Source of the DNA: Zopfochytrium polystomum
Lineage: Eukaryota; Chytridiomycota; Chytridiomycetes; Chytridiales; Chytridiaceae
NCBI GenBank assembly: GCA_025765615.1
Contig: JAIVFJ010000130.1
Span: forward strand, 62,001 to 126,000
Reading direction: 5' to 3'
DNA length: 64,000 nt
Shown here: one piece after another, positions 11,434-21,845 of the stretch
Layout: each line of letters begins with the position of its first letter
How positions within the stretch are numbered: position 1 is the stretch's first letter
Translations under genes and position numbers: made by a program
Notes under the pieces: generated by a model
The model's database searches: none
Seen by the model: only the letters and a program-made list of their open reading frames with translations
Told to the model about the DNA's origin: nothing

Positions 11434-13128
11434 TCAAAAGAGGCTCAGTTCGACTGCAGACGCGATTGCCAGCTTTGCGAATCGCAGCATGTTCACGGAT
11501 GGATTATCGTCGGTCTTGGCGGACCTGCGGGTGGGGTACGATTCGGCGAAGGTGAGAAGGAGATCTACCGCTCGGCGATGGAAAGTGAAAGTGACTCACG
11601 TCGCAGAATCTGCGAGGAGCGCTGAAGCGTACCCGGCTTTCCTCCACGAGATGTGGTCGGAGCACGCGAACCTTTTTTCAAAGGTTTATTTGTGTTTTGG
11701 GGAAATGGATAATGAGCAATCCGTTTTGGCATGAAGAAAGATCCTCTTCAAAACCAGTTCTCACCCGCACTTCACACCGACCCACGGACCATCTGAATAG
11801 TCTTCCACCACCCGCTTCAAGAACCGCTCCAGCGGCGCATCCTTTTCGGGACTATCTCTTGTGCTGAGCCCCGCTAGACTGCGTCGAGGGTCGACGGCGA
11901 GCACCCCGAGGACTGGTTTGCCCGCCCGCCTGTACTCGCTGGTGATTTTTTGCGAGCCGAGGAGCCCGCCCGCGTGCGCGGCGTACCAGTGGAACTCGAT
12001 GGGGCGCTTCGGACTGAAACCAGAAGCCAGGAGTGCATGGTAGGATTCAAAGAGGACGGCGGCGCCGGTGTCACCGTCCGGGTCTCCGCTGGTGGATGAT
12101 CCGTCAAGGGCCTCCGCTAAAGAAACAAAAAAGAGGTTAGACGGCGGCTGTCAAGTGTGACACAAAGCGAAGGGGTGGGGGTGTGTGCGGGGAGCATTAC
12201 AATCGATGTGTGCTGCAAGAACCACGGCCGGCTGCTCCCATTCGGCGACGTCGACTTTCCCGTCGAGCCTCGCAATCACCGAAGCCTGCGGCCATGCGTG
12301 TCGGAACGATTTCACCTCGACCTGCGTCTTACTCTTCATCCGCGGCGGGCGGTTCATCGAGGCGTCGATCGCCTGGGTAAAGAGCCAGTCCGATGCGTCC
12401 GATCCAGCCGATGAGCGGAAGGAGCGGTCCCTAAAGTTGGTGCTGAAGGCGGAGAACCAGGCTTCCAAGGACGAGGTGGACATGTTGGCGGTGATCGCTG
12501 CGGTGATGGATTGGAAGGAAGTTGTTGTGGGGAATTCTTTTTGGGTTTGGAACAGATGAACTTTTTGGGGAAGCCGGGGAGGGGGAAGGAAGTACTGGAA
12601 TCTTACCGAAAGTTTTCGGGACATATTCTGAAGAGACAGGGTCCAAGTCCTCGTCCGTGATGTCCATAAAGTTGGCTCCGCTTCGAACAATGTTGGATAT
12701 CTTGATGTGGTGTTAAGCTACACGCTTTGAAAACAAGCACAGACCTCGTTCTCGTCCATCCAGCGCACATCGCTCTCGGACGTCGCAATCCGCCGAAGCC
12801 CTCGCTCGACCATCCGATCGTGGTCGGAAACGTCTTGGGCGGCGGACCAGCCGACTTCAAGCTTGGACAAGTTGAAGCGCGTGATGCTCCGTGTGACCCG
12901 GTCGTACAAGGTTGGGACCGAGTTGAGCAGGAAGAAGGCGGAGACGATGATGGCTGTGCAGGCGATGGCGACAAATGGCTTTGGCACGCGGTGAGGGATC
13001 TTGCTGCGACGGTGACGGTGGACTGGCGGCTCGTCAACGTAGGGTGAGGCAGTCCCGTCGCGACCACCGCCGTTGCTGCGGTGGTTGGCGTCGGTAGAAG
13101 GAGTGCGGCGGCCCATCGCTTTTGTCAT
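11434..13128 (-). CDS. type II membrane protein of the peptidase M28 fold, copy 3
   Basis: Six exons: 13128..12745, 12700..12607, 12536..12201, 12116..11765, 11671..11600 and 11524..11434, giving 442 residues. It has one membrane helix (FVAIACTAIIVSAFFLLN) and the same M28 motifs: LAAHIDS, GDPDGDTG, FHWYAAHAGGLLGS, AVDP and GFACSDHISW. The Glu-Glu pair and the last zinc His are absent. It lacks the intron that splits the GDPDG region in copies 1 and 2, so exons 4 and 5 of the sisters are one exon here. It is the most upstream member of the head-to-tail array. Inferred non-catalytic, perhaps a binding or receptor-type M28 derivative. Confidence 0.8.
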
Positions 13129-14006
13129 TGTAATTGTTCAAAGCTCTGCTGCTGTTGTTGACCACTCACTCTGCGTACCACAGCCACACTAACTTTTTTT
13201 GGGGTGTTAAAAATCGGGACAGAGCGGCCGCAGATCCGCCGGGTCCGCTTTGGAGAATTCAAAACGAAGGAAACAAAGGAGAGACAGGAGAGCCAGCAGG
13301 AAAGGAAAGCGAGCAAGACAGGCCATAAGCGACGTCTGCGACGAAGACAGCTTCTATTGGCAGCCACACACCGTTTGCGTTGATTGAATCGGGCCAGCAT
13401 TCCCCGCTGCCGCATCCTGATCCGCCCGGCGGAACCGCGTTGGGAATTTGAATCAGGGGGATGTTCTAAAAAAGGAGAAAATTGTCCAATTTCGCCTTTA
13501 TTCTCAACCCTTCTGGTTCACTAAAAAATAGAAAGAAAAAAAAATTTCCTCGAAGTGTCGAAAAACGAAACCTGGGCCAACCCTCCTTTTGCATCAAACG
13601 TTCGTACTTCATCTACCACCGGTTTTGGCAAATACACAGTTATGGTAAACTTGCGGTGCAATGCACGAACTCCATATAAAATGATTTCCTTCAACTCTTC
13701 GGTGCCGTTGCCTATCGCACCTTCCCGGTTCTCTTTCGCCAATCGCGCTCCAATTTTCCGGATGGCGCTCTAATCTCGAAGGAACTGTACAAAATCAGCC
13801 CACATTCCACAATTTGTTGCTGAAATGGTGGCGTGCTCTAGCTGATTAGCAGCTCCATAATAGGGAGTATAGTAAACTAGAGCGCATTCGTGTCTTTTAG
13901 AGCGTGATTGGAGAATTAGAGCGCAATAACGAAATTTAGAGCCGCGCACCTGTGTGTATTTTGTTTTGGAGGATGTTTCCTGTTTTAGACCGCAGACGTT
14001 GCAACG
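13129..14006. other. intergenic region with TTAGAGCG-type short repeats
   Basis: Between M28-like copy 3 and the transposase relic. TTTAGAGCG/CTAGAGCG-like octamers recur at about 13876-13942, with an inverted GCGCTCTAA at about 13765. They may be remnants of a transposon end. A 73-codon minus-strand ORF (13742..13521) has protein-like composition but no identifiable homology. No confident gene. Confidence 0.35.
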
Positions 14007-14643
14007 ATGAGATGGAGTCCTATCAGTCTTATCGAAAGCACCAATAAGACTTGCCCTGCTCCTTCCCGCCCCTTCTCCACACATTTAGCGGGAAAAATTA
14101 ATAAAATGCAAAAAATGCCTGAGATTCGCATTGTTGACTGGCATGCGTGCTTTCTTCATCACTTTTCCCGAGAAGATGGAACGGCTCGTCGCAGGGGACA
14201 AGTTGACGACGACTTTCGAGCTTTCTTTGGCATCAGTCCCCCCGTGTGCATGACTTGTGGCGACGTATCAAGCTGACAGGGCGCCACGACGCAACCGCAC
14301 CTCGGCACTTGCTTTCCGCACTCTTTTTGTTAAAAACGTATCCAACACAGCGAATAGCAAGAAGGACCCTTCGCGTTTCCAACCAGACCTGGCAAACGTG
14401 GTCGGACATTGCTTGCAAGCGTTGCTTGACGTCACAGAGATTTGCAGCTTTGTTTACTGTCGCCAAACGAATGTCTCTGAATCGGCACAGTTCCTAGATG
14501 ATCGTTGGGTGAAGTGGGATGCAAAAGAGTTTTCCATGTATGTTGACGGCATTGACTTCCACGTCCCAGAGCTACCCAAGAGATCGAAAGCCAGTGTTCA
14601 ATTACGTATCTGTTTTTTCGGGAAAGAGGTTCTTAGAGAATAA
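14007..14643 (+). pseudogene. decayed DDE-superfamily transposase fragment
   Basis: Frames must be changed at least once to follow the homology. One frame gives DDDFRAFFGISPPVCMT. A second gives APRHLLSALFLLKTYPTQRI and TWQTWSDIACKR. A third gives DDRWVKWDAKEFSMYVDGIDFHVPE. This order (FGxSPxVC, HLLxALxFLKxY, WxW, then VDGxDFxxxE) matches DDE transposases common in protists and fungi, up to the first catalytic Asp (VDGID). The rest of the catalytic core is not recognisable. Terminal inverted repeats were not found. Non-functional relic; the superfamily is assigned with moderate confidence. Confidence 0.6.
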
Positions 14644-14997
14644 AAGCGAACTCGTACAATTTTCTCGTTTTTTTAGAGCATCCTCCAGAGAGAATTTGGG
14701 CTTGGAGGGTGGTGCGTTCCTTTGGGCGGCGAAAACCACGTGCGCGATGGTCGGACAAACGGCAATGAGCGAGCTCTGTCTTGCAATGAGAAGGCATCAA
14801 TAGGTCACTGAGGCCACTGAGGCCACTGATTGGCCTCGCCTTGTCGCCGAAATGAGAGAGCCGGGGAGGCGCCAGTCGGAGCTGGGCGCTTCTCCCGACC
14901 GATGGAGGGGCCTCATTCGCTTCCTTGAAGCTAAAAAATGTACAACACTTATATTCGCTCCTTCTATAGAACACAGGCGAAAAGAACAAAAAACTAA
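14644..14997. other. intergenic, short tandem CACTGAGGC repeat
   Basis: Contains 2.5 copies of a 9-base unit (about 14805-14829, CACTGAGGC). Otherwise it is the 3' flank of the modular Lys-rich gene. No gene is seen. Confidence 0.4.
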
Positions 14998-17121
14998 TCA
15001 CTTCTTCCTTTTCCCTCCAGAAGAAGCTGCCGGCTTTCTCGAAGAGGGAGCCCTTTTTGTCGCTCTCGCGCTGGGTCTTTTAGCTTGCGGCTTGCTGCGT
15101 TTGACTGCTGTTGCCTTTCTTGCCGATGACACTCCGCTCTTTTTGCCCATCTTGACTGATGTCTTCTTGGTTGTGACCTTCTTGCCAACGCCCGTCTTCG
15201 ATTTGACTTTGCTCCCCGCTTTGCGACCGGCCTTCTTCTTTGATGCCGCAGGCGTCTTAAGCTTTTTGATGTTTGCTCCAGGTCGACCGCCCTTTCCGCC
15301 CTTCCCCTTTGCCAGCTTCTTGCCGCTGCCAGGGGCCTTGCCATTGCTGTCCTTACGCTGAGTTGCCGCCTTGCCAACCGCTCCCCGTTTTCCGTCTTTC
15401 GCCAACTTTTGCCCGGCCGTCGCTTTGGTCTTAGCTTTTGCTGCTGACTTCAGCTTTATCGAGCCGGACTTGGCGAGGGCGCCAGCTGGCAGTCCACGTG
15501 CAGTCGCACCGGGGACCAAGCCGCGCGAGAGGGCCTTCTCGGATGTGGCAGAAAGCCCCCTCTCCTTCGTGCCGACTTTTCCATCCTTCTTTGCCCCAGT
15601 GACAACGTCGATTGCGCCATTGACGGCGCCGGTGACCTTCTCCCCAGCGGCGCTGCTGATGCTGCCTGTTTGTTGCAGAAACAAAAGAAAGAGATTGGTG
15701 TCAGCAAGGCAGGGCGACTTGAACCAGCCTTTTAAAAAAAGGGAACATTACTTGGAACACCGATTCGTGCAAGAGCGCCTTCAACGGTCGCACCTGCCGC
15801 ACTCGCTACGCCGTCCTGCGTCGCCTCTGCCCGGAGAGCCAGCGTCAAAAGAAAAGGTCAAAGAGCTTGAACAAGCGATTGCACTTACTTCCCCAAGGCT
15901 TCCCTTGCTTCAGGTCCGAGGCGGCTGCATGGACACCGGCTTGCACGATCGCTAAGTTCCCTCAATCAGATGGCAGTCATCGGGAAACGGTTGAACACGC
16001 CAGTCCTGCTCACCTCCTCCCGGCACCACCCCAGCGACGGCTTCGCCAGCCCTTCCCGCTGCGTTCTTGGCGATTTCTTCAATGGTAAAAATGAGGTTGA
16101 GAGAAGATAAAGGGGTCTGTGAAAGGAACAGCAATTACGTCCGGCGGATTGATGCTTCCTGGCACCGTCAACGACGCCTTCGACGGCACCCATCGCGGCC
16201 GCTGCTCCGACACCCGCCGCGACACCAGCTAATCACATACGTGAATAGGCATTTGATGAACAAACTTGAACACAACCGAAAAGCTTTGAGTACGAACCAA
16301 CTGGCCCTCCAAAAGCCGTAGCGGCGCCGGCTGCGGCGACTGGAATCACCTTGTTTGCGCCTCTACACCGGCCGTGATCGCGTCTTTGTTATTTTTTGGT
16401 GATTTAGTAAGTTTCATCGGAACCTGCAGTTTGGGCGAGGGAAACGAAGGTAACGAGTCGAACATACTCTTAACCGGCTGCCCATTCTTCAATTCTCTCC
16501 CGACGGACTGAAGCGTCGACTTCACAGGATCTGCGCAGAAAGCTTTAGCAAAACAATTGTCCTATATGACACCCAACTCTTAGACTCAAGGGTAGATGCC
16601 CCGCTTGCAACGGCGCCGCCAACGATCTTTTTTCCGAGCGCTGCGACGTGGGTGGGGTCGGTGCGAAGTCAGCAACGCCGGAACAATTGCTGGGGGTATA
16701 CTTACTGTCGAGCTTTTCCTTCTTGATCAGTCCCTCCGCGCCCTGTTCGACCGCCCCGAGGGCAGCGCCGGTTCCAATCTTGGCAGCCGTTCCCGCTGCG
16801 TTTTTGAAGGACACTGGGGTCAGGGCGACAAGCGGAAAAATTGAACAGCAAGGTTTCTCTTTTACCATCGTGTCCCGCGGCGAGCCCAACGGCGGATCCG
16901 ACGGCGTTGGCGACCGCGCCGTTCACGCCGTCCAGACCGTTGTTAAGCGCGCCGTCCACAATCTGTCGTGGGTGAGCCATCATTAGAAGGGGCGTGCAAA
17001 AGAGGACACAAGTGAAGTTACTCACGTCGTTTCCGACTTTCTTGGCGCCGTCCCGGCGGTGCGGAAGCGTGCCCGGCACAAGAGGCTCAGCTCGTACAAA
17101 AACGGCGTCTGTGTTTTGCAT
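14998..17121 (-). CDS. 11-exon modular Ala/Gly-rich protein with Lys-rich histone H1-like tail
   Basis: Exons 17121..17026, 16962..16866, 16813..16706, 16640..16578, 16530..16468, 16360..16298, 16228..16139, 16076..16014, 15951..15889, 15826..15752 and 15665..14998 total 1449 nt (482 residues). From exon 2 on every junction is phase 1. Five exons are exactly 63 nt (21 codons), the others 75, 90 and 108. Modules share Ala/Gly helix patterns (NAAGTAAKIG, GGAVASGAS, NAAGRAGEAVAG, GEKVTGAVNGA), reminiscent of amphipathic LEA- or apolipoprotein-like repeats. The last about 190 residues are a Lys/Ala/Gly-rich basic tail with H1-like KK and AKP-type motifs, ending SSGGKRKK. The start is uncertain: exon 1 may be noncoding, with translation from Met at 16983 or 16980. 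No family recognised. Confidence 0.65.
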
Positions 17122-17448
17122 TGAAGCGTTGGAGGCGTGAAAAGTTTACTTTTCGTCTTTTCCTTCATTGGAAACGACTTTCGATCATGTTCTTGACACA
17201 TGGAGTTTCGGACCTTTATTGTGAAGTTGTTCGTTGGTTGTGGCAAGGCAAAGAAAAGAGGTCGTACAGTTGGGAAAAAAGCACAATCCGTTGGTGGAAA
17301 TGACAAGAAAGAAACACTTCTATAGAGAGCTCGAATATAGAAATACTATGAGCTTTGTAAGTAAGAGTACAGAGGCCAAGCCTCTTTCATGGGGAATCTC
17401 TATGAACACAGTCTGTCTGCATCTAGACAGTTTCCCCTGCATTTTCGT
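17122..17448. other. intergenic between the modular gene and the transporter remnant
   Basis: Just over 300 bp holding the promoter side of the modular gene and the 3' flank of the sugar transporter. No gene is seen. Confidence 0.4.
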
Positions 17449-18720
17449 TCAAACCTTCTTCTCGGTGTCCGGCTCCGCAACGGAAACAGTGGCCGGCTTC
17501 CCGTCAAATAGCGCATCCATATCCTCGAGGGTGATTCCTTTAGTCTCCGGGTAGAAGAAGTGGCAGATGGCAGCGATGAAAAAGTTGTACCCCATGAAGA
17601 CGAAGAACGTCTTCCATCCCCACGCGGCCAGCATCACGGGGAACAAGTAGCTGAGGGCGACGCTCGCGACGTTCTGGGTCTGCGAGGCGATGCCGACGGC
17701 CTGGGCGCGGACGGTCATGGGGAAAATCTCGCCGGTGTAGATCCACACGGTCGCACCCCAGGACGGCTTGTAGAAGAAGATGAATACGAAGAACATGGAC
17801 ACGAGGCCGATGCCAGTGCCCATCTGGTACAGGGTGCCGTTCGCCTCGGTGACCATGCCGACGACGGAGACGATGAGCATCGACACGGCCATGCCGAGGG
17901 CGCCGACGACGAGGATGGTGATGCGGCCGAGGCGGTCTACGAAGATGGTCGAGTTGAGGGTGAATAGGATTCCGCAGACCGAGTTGACGACGTTGATGAT
18001 GTTTGTCGTGTTTTGGTTGTTGAAGATCTTGTTGTAGATCTTTGACGAGTACGAGTTGAGGGAGCTCTGGCCGGTGGTCTGCTGCGAAAAGTTGATGAAG
18101 ATGGCCATGGCGAGGCGCTTGAGCATGTTGGCCTTGGTGAAGAGCATCTGGTACACGGCGAACGTGCCCGGGTTGTTTGCGCGCTCGGCGTTGATGTACT
18201 CGGAGATCTCCTCCATCTCGCGGTCGACATCTTCGTCGGAGCGCAGCTTTGCGAGGACGGCCTGGGCTTCGTCGTTGCGGTCGTTGTAGATGAGCCAGCG
18301 AGGGGACTCGGGATCCATCCAGACGGTGAAGACGAAGATGGCCGGGGCGACGACTTGCATGATGAGGACCATGCGCCATTGCCAGTTGCCCAGCTCCGAG
18401 TGCCAGCCCATGAAGAGGGCGACGAGGTACGAGCCCAAGGCGCCGACAGAGTACATCAACTGCCACAGCGACATCATCGTGCCGCGGATCTCGACGGGAG
18501 CGATTTCACCCATGTAAACGGGGCCGGAGGGAAGCATCAAGCCTTGGCCGAGACCGACGCCGGCACGACCAAGAATGTGGATGGTAAAGTTCGGGGAGAA
18601 GGTTTGGACAAAGGTGAAGCCGATGATGATGATAGCGCCGATGAACATGGGCAGCCTGCGGCCGAACTTGTCCGAGATGATGGGGGCGACGAAGAAGCCG
18701 GTGAAGATCGCACCGCACGA
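17449..18720 (-). pseudogene. MFS sugar porter, N-terminally truncated
   Basis: About 423 residues open from 18720 to the stop at 17449. Sugar-porter signatures are clear: DKFGRR (loop 2-3), LPSGPVYMGEIAPVEIRG, ESPRWL, QQTTGQSSLNSYSS, DRLGR, VWIYTGEIFPMTVRAQA and the C-terminal PETKG. The protein begins just before DKFGRR, so the first membrane helix and N-terminus (usually 60-80 residues) are missing. Upstream sequence is unrelated, and no in-frame Met precedes the homology. Internal Met at 18648 would give 399 residues. It is either a truncated pseudogene or a gene whose first exon was lost by rearrangement. Confidence 0.7.
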
Positions 18721-18815
18721 GCGCGTTTGCGGTGGCTGCTTGTTGTGATTATTTATCGTGCAAGGACATTGCGTCCTTCTTCATGATGTTGCTGTGCAAG
18801 AGACGGTCGGATGGT

Positions 18816-19118
18816 TTAACTAAGATCCGATCCACAGTGTTCGGCTTGGCGCAGATTCCATACATGCTCTGCCGCACATCGCCGCACTCCTTTCAACACG
18901 ATCCAATCGCACCTGTATCCGATGATCCGCTTCGGGTACAGCTCTGCGAGCTCCTTGAGAGTAGCCGCCTCCTGGTGCACCTGCTCGTTGCGCTCGTAGT
19001 AGTCCGAATTTGTTTCGCGCTCGATCCGTTTCACCTCGCCGTCGGTGTCGACGTCCTTTGCGAGCCACGCGTGTTCCTCCTTGCCGATGCGGTGCATCGG
19101 CCAGAAGCGGTCGGGCAT
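18816..19118 (-). CDS. small hypothetical protein, 100 residues
   Basis: A single open frame with protein-like charged helical composition (VDTDGEVKRIERETNSDYY, HQEAATLKELAELYPKRI, YRCDWIVLKG). It shows much better amino-acid balance than the overlapping plus-strand frame. No known domain is recognised. It lies between the truncated sugar porter and WWK gene 1, all on minus. It could be a complete small gene or the last exon of a lost one. Confidence 0.4.
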   Translation of the reverse strand: MPDRFWPMHRIGKEEHAWLAKDVDTDGEVKRIERETNSDYYERNEQVHQEAATLKELAELYPKRIIGYRCDWIVLKGVRRCAAEHVWNLRQAEHCGSDLS

Positions 19119-19364
19119 CGTTCGTTCGTTCGTGGGATTGAAGGTGGAAGTTGGGCCGAGAAGGCGGGGGGAGCGGATGTGGATGTGGATGCTGGTGTCG
19201 GGATTTGGGGTTTGGCTCTTTGGCTGTTTGTCGGTTTCCTTTCCTTCTACGATTCAAACTCCGTCAGAGCCGTCCCAACCGCCGCTGGTGGCGGGTTTCA
19301 TGGACCCTTTGAATTGAACGCCGCCTGCTCGCTCCGCTGTTGTGCCGTTTCCAGCCGCCATTTT

Positions 19365-20887
19365 TTATTGAGGAAATGTGTTAATAAGCCCACTGTCCCT
19401 CCACCATTGAACCCCTTTCGCGCTTCTGGGATCTGTGTGAGTCAATACGCGGTCCGAATACTTCAAATCCAACCCCGAGTATTTCCACCAATCCAGAACG
19501 TCAATTTTCGATAGTTCAGTGGCAGAGCTCAGCGCTGCCACTGTGTACTTGAGCTCCAGCCCACTCTCAAGCCACCATTGAAGGGCCTTAACGTAACCGC
19601 CTCTGCTCGCAAAATCCATTGCATGTTCCGAATACCTCATCTCCAACCCGCTGTCTTTCCACCACTGAAGCACTTGTGTATGGCCCGCGCCGGATGCATT
19701 GTCCATGGCATCATGAGTGTACTTGAGCTCAAGCCCACTGCTCTTCCACCAGTCGAGAACTTTGTAACGTCTTGGGTTGATGGTCGCGTCGAGTGCAAGC
19801 CGGGTGTATTTCAGCTCGACACAATTTTCTTTCAGCCACTGGAGCGACTGCAGGTTTCCAGACTTTGTAGCACGGTCCATCGCTTTGTGCGTAAGATTCA
19901 TAGGCAGGTCGTTGTCCATCCACCACTGCAAAATCCGTACCAAGCCGATAGCACAGGCATCATCCAGTCCCCCTTCAGAGAACTCAATCTCGATTCCGCT
20001 CTTTTTCCACCAATCAAGAACTGAAACGTGACCTTTCTTGCAAGCGTGGATAATGGCATCGTTCGTGTATTTCATTGTGAGACCGCTGTCTTTGCACCAC
20101 CGGAGAACCCGGACTTTTGTGGCCCTGTCCAATGCACGGTCGGAGTATTTAAGCTCTAGTCCGCTTTCCTTCCACCAATTGAGAACCGGGAGGTGACTGT
20201 TTTCGCTTGCGCCGTCCATGGCTTGGTATGTGTATCTCATCGGGAGACCACTGTCTTTCCACCACTGAAGAACGCCGACTAGTCCCTGCTGGCTGACCAT
20301 ATCGACTGTATGAGTGCAATCCATCGAGGACAACCCATTTGATTTCCACCAGTCGAGAACTTCGCACCTCCCGTATATGCTGGCGTAGGCAATGCCCCGA
20401 GTCGAATAGATCTGCCACAGTCTACTTTCTTTCCACCACTGAAGCACTGCAAGGTGGCCGTTCTTGCACGCAGAAGCGATCGCGTCGTCGACAGTGTGCC
20501 GATCAAAGACGGACTCGGCCGTCGCACCAATCCGATGCAGATCCCAGTTTTCCTTCCACCACTGAAGAGCTTCCACGTCTCCGCAGCAGCTGGATTCGCG
20601 TACTGCGCTCGACCCGTTCGTGGCGAGGAACTGGCGGCGCGTCGTAGTGTCCAGCGTGTGATCGAAGGTGAAGCGCAGTAGGTCGGCGGGACGGGGTTTC
20701 CAGGAGAAAAAGTTGGGGATACTGACGATCGCGGCTGCCTGCAGTTCCGGGAGGCGAGCAAGCGTTGCGAACCAAAATCTCTCCCTGGATCCGAGACTGC
20801 GCGGCAGATGTGCTCGGCTACGTGCGGGATCAGGGCGGGCGATCGGAGCGAGCGCAGCGTTGAGGGCGGCAAGTGCCCCATCTCCAT
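19365..20887 (-). pseudogene. WWK-repeat (ankyrin-like) protein 1, one frameshift
   Basis: From Met at 20887 the N-terminal domain (PHVAEHICRAVSDP) is followed by about 11 repeats of roughly 33 residues with core VLxWWKxSGLELKYS and a second helix AxDxASxxGH. The layout is that of divergent ankyrin-type helical repeats. Near 20785-20790 one base is missing compared with the sister at 25.2 kb (SDPRERF), so the N-terminal domain and the repeats lie in different frames. The repeats are intact for 403 codons to the stop at 19365, ending in a variant GVQWWRDSGL repeat. Function unknown; presumably protein binding. Confidence 0.7.
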
Positions 20888-21555
20888 GACTGGTAGCCTA
20901 CAGACGACAGCGTCGGTGCGATCAGCAGCCTGTGGTGCGGATGAGCTTCAGAGGGAGAGGTGCTGCTGACCGACGGCTGGCGCGTGAAAAGAAGAGCGAG
21001 TGCGAGGGGGCGAGAGGTTCAGTTAGTTAGTTTAGTTGAACGAGGTGGGTGGGTGGGTGGCTGGGTGGGTGCAAGTTTGGGTCGATTCATTCAACCGTCG
21101 GAAACTGTGCAGGTCCCGTCTTGCTCTCATCGACGGAAGACCCGCCCAGTGCGTGGTTCCAACATGGAGCGAGTGGCGTATCTGTTTCAGCTAAAGAGGA
21201 TCATCTTCCGTTAACTCTACGTTGAACGCATTTCCATGCAAATTGAGCCCGTTTTGTGAATAAATGCTCCTTGGATCAGTCGCACACTCGCCGACACTCG
21301 CTTCACCCACCCCCTTTCCTGTGCGCCAAAAACGCCTTGCACCACCACCGAGCATCCTGTCGAAGCCACGAACCACTGCTGTCGCGGATTGGATCACCAC
21401 GTGGAAGAACGCCTGCTCTTTATTTTGCCCTGGCGTGTTGTTTTGCCCACTACCCTGATATCCGGCTCGCTTTCCGAAAAAAAGGCACCCCCTTTGCGCC
21501 TCTCTCTCACTCACTATCAAACTACTGGCATAGGACGCTCCTCTTCTTGCATGAT
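20888..21555. other. intergenic, promoter side of WWK gene 1, no gene recognised
   Basis: Contains GGTGGGTGGGTGG-type repeats (about 21046-21070). Only short frames without recognisable similarity are seen. Confidence 0.4.
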
Positions 21556-21735
21556 AAGCCCACCGTCTCTCCACCATTGCACCCCTTGGGTGCTTCTCGG
21601 GACTATCCATGGCTCAACGGTCATAGGTCAGTTTCAGCCCACTCTCTTTCCACCACTGCGGCTCTGCAAGGTAGCCACGAGAGCTCGCCCGTTCTCGACA
21701 GTGTTCCGATCAAAGACGGAATCCTTCACTGAAAT
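21556..21735 (-). pseudogene. internally deleted WWK-repeat relic
   Basis: Minus-strand reading in shifting frames gives the start of repeat 1 (FDxxTV), one WWKESGL unit with an in-frame stop, then directly the terminal GVQWWRDGGL-type unit. First and last repeats of a WWK gene are thus joined with everything between removed. This is as expected from recombination between near-identical repeat units. It is about 180 bp of recognisable remnant and non-functional. Confidence 0.55.
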
Positions 21736-21845
21736 ACTTGGATGCAGAAAAGGGACAGTGATGGGGAAGGACTGAAGGGGCATCTTCTAACCACCCCACA
21801 AACCCCCAACTAGCGGAATTCTTTCGCCACCAACACTGTGTTCAG

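Noticed and set aside
18732..19514. 260-codon plus-strand ORF
   Set aside because: It is antisense to the 100-residue minus ORF and to the 3' end of WWK gene 1; its C-terminal half is the reverse of WWK codons.
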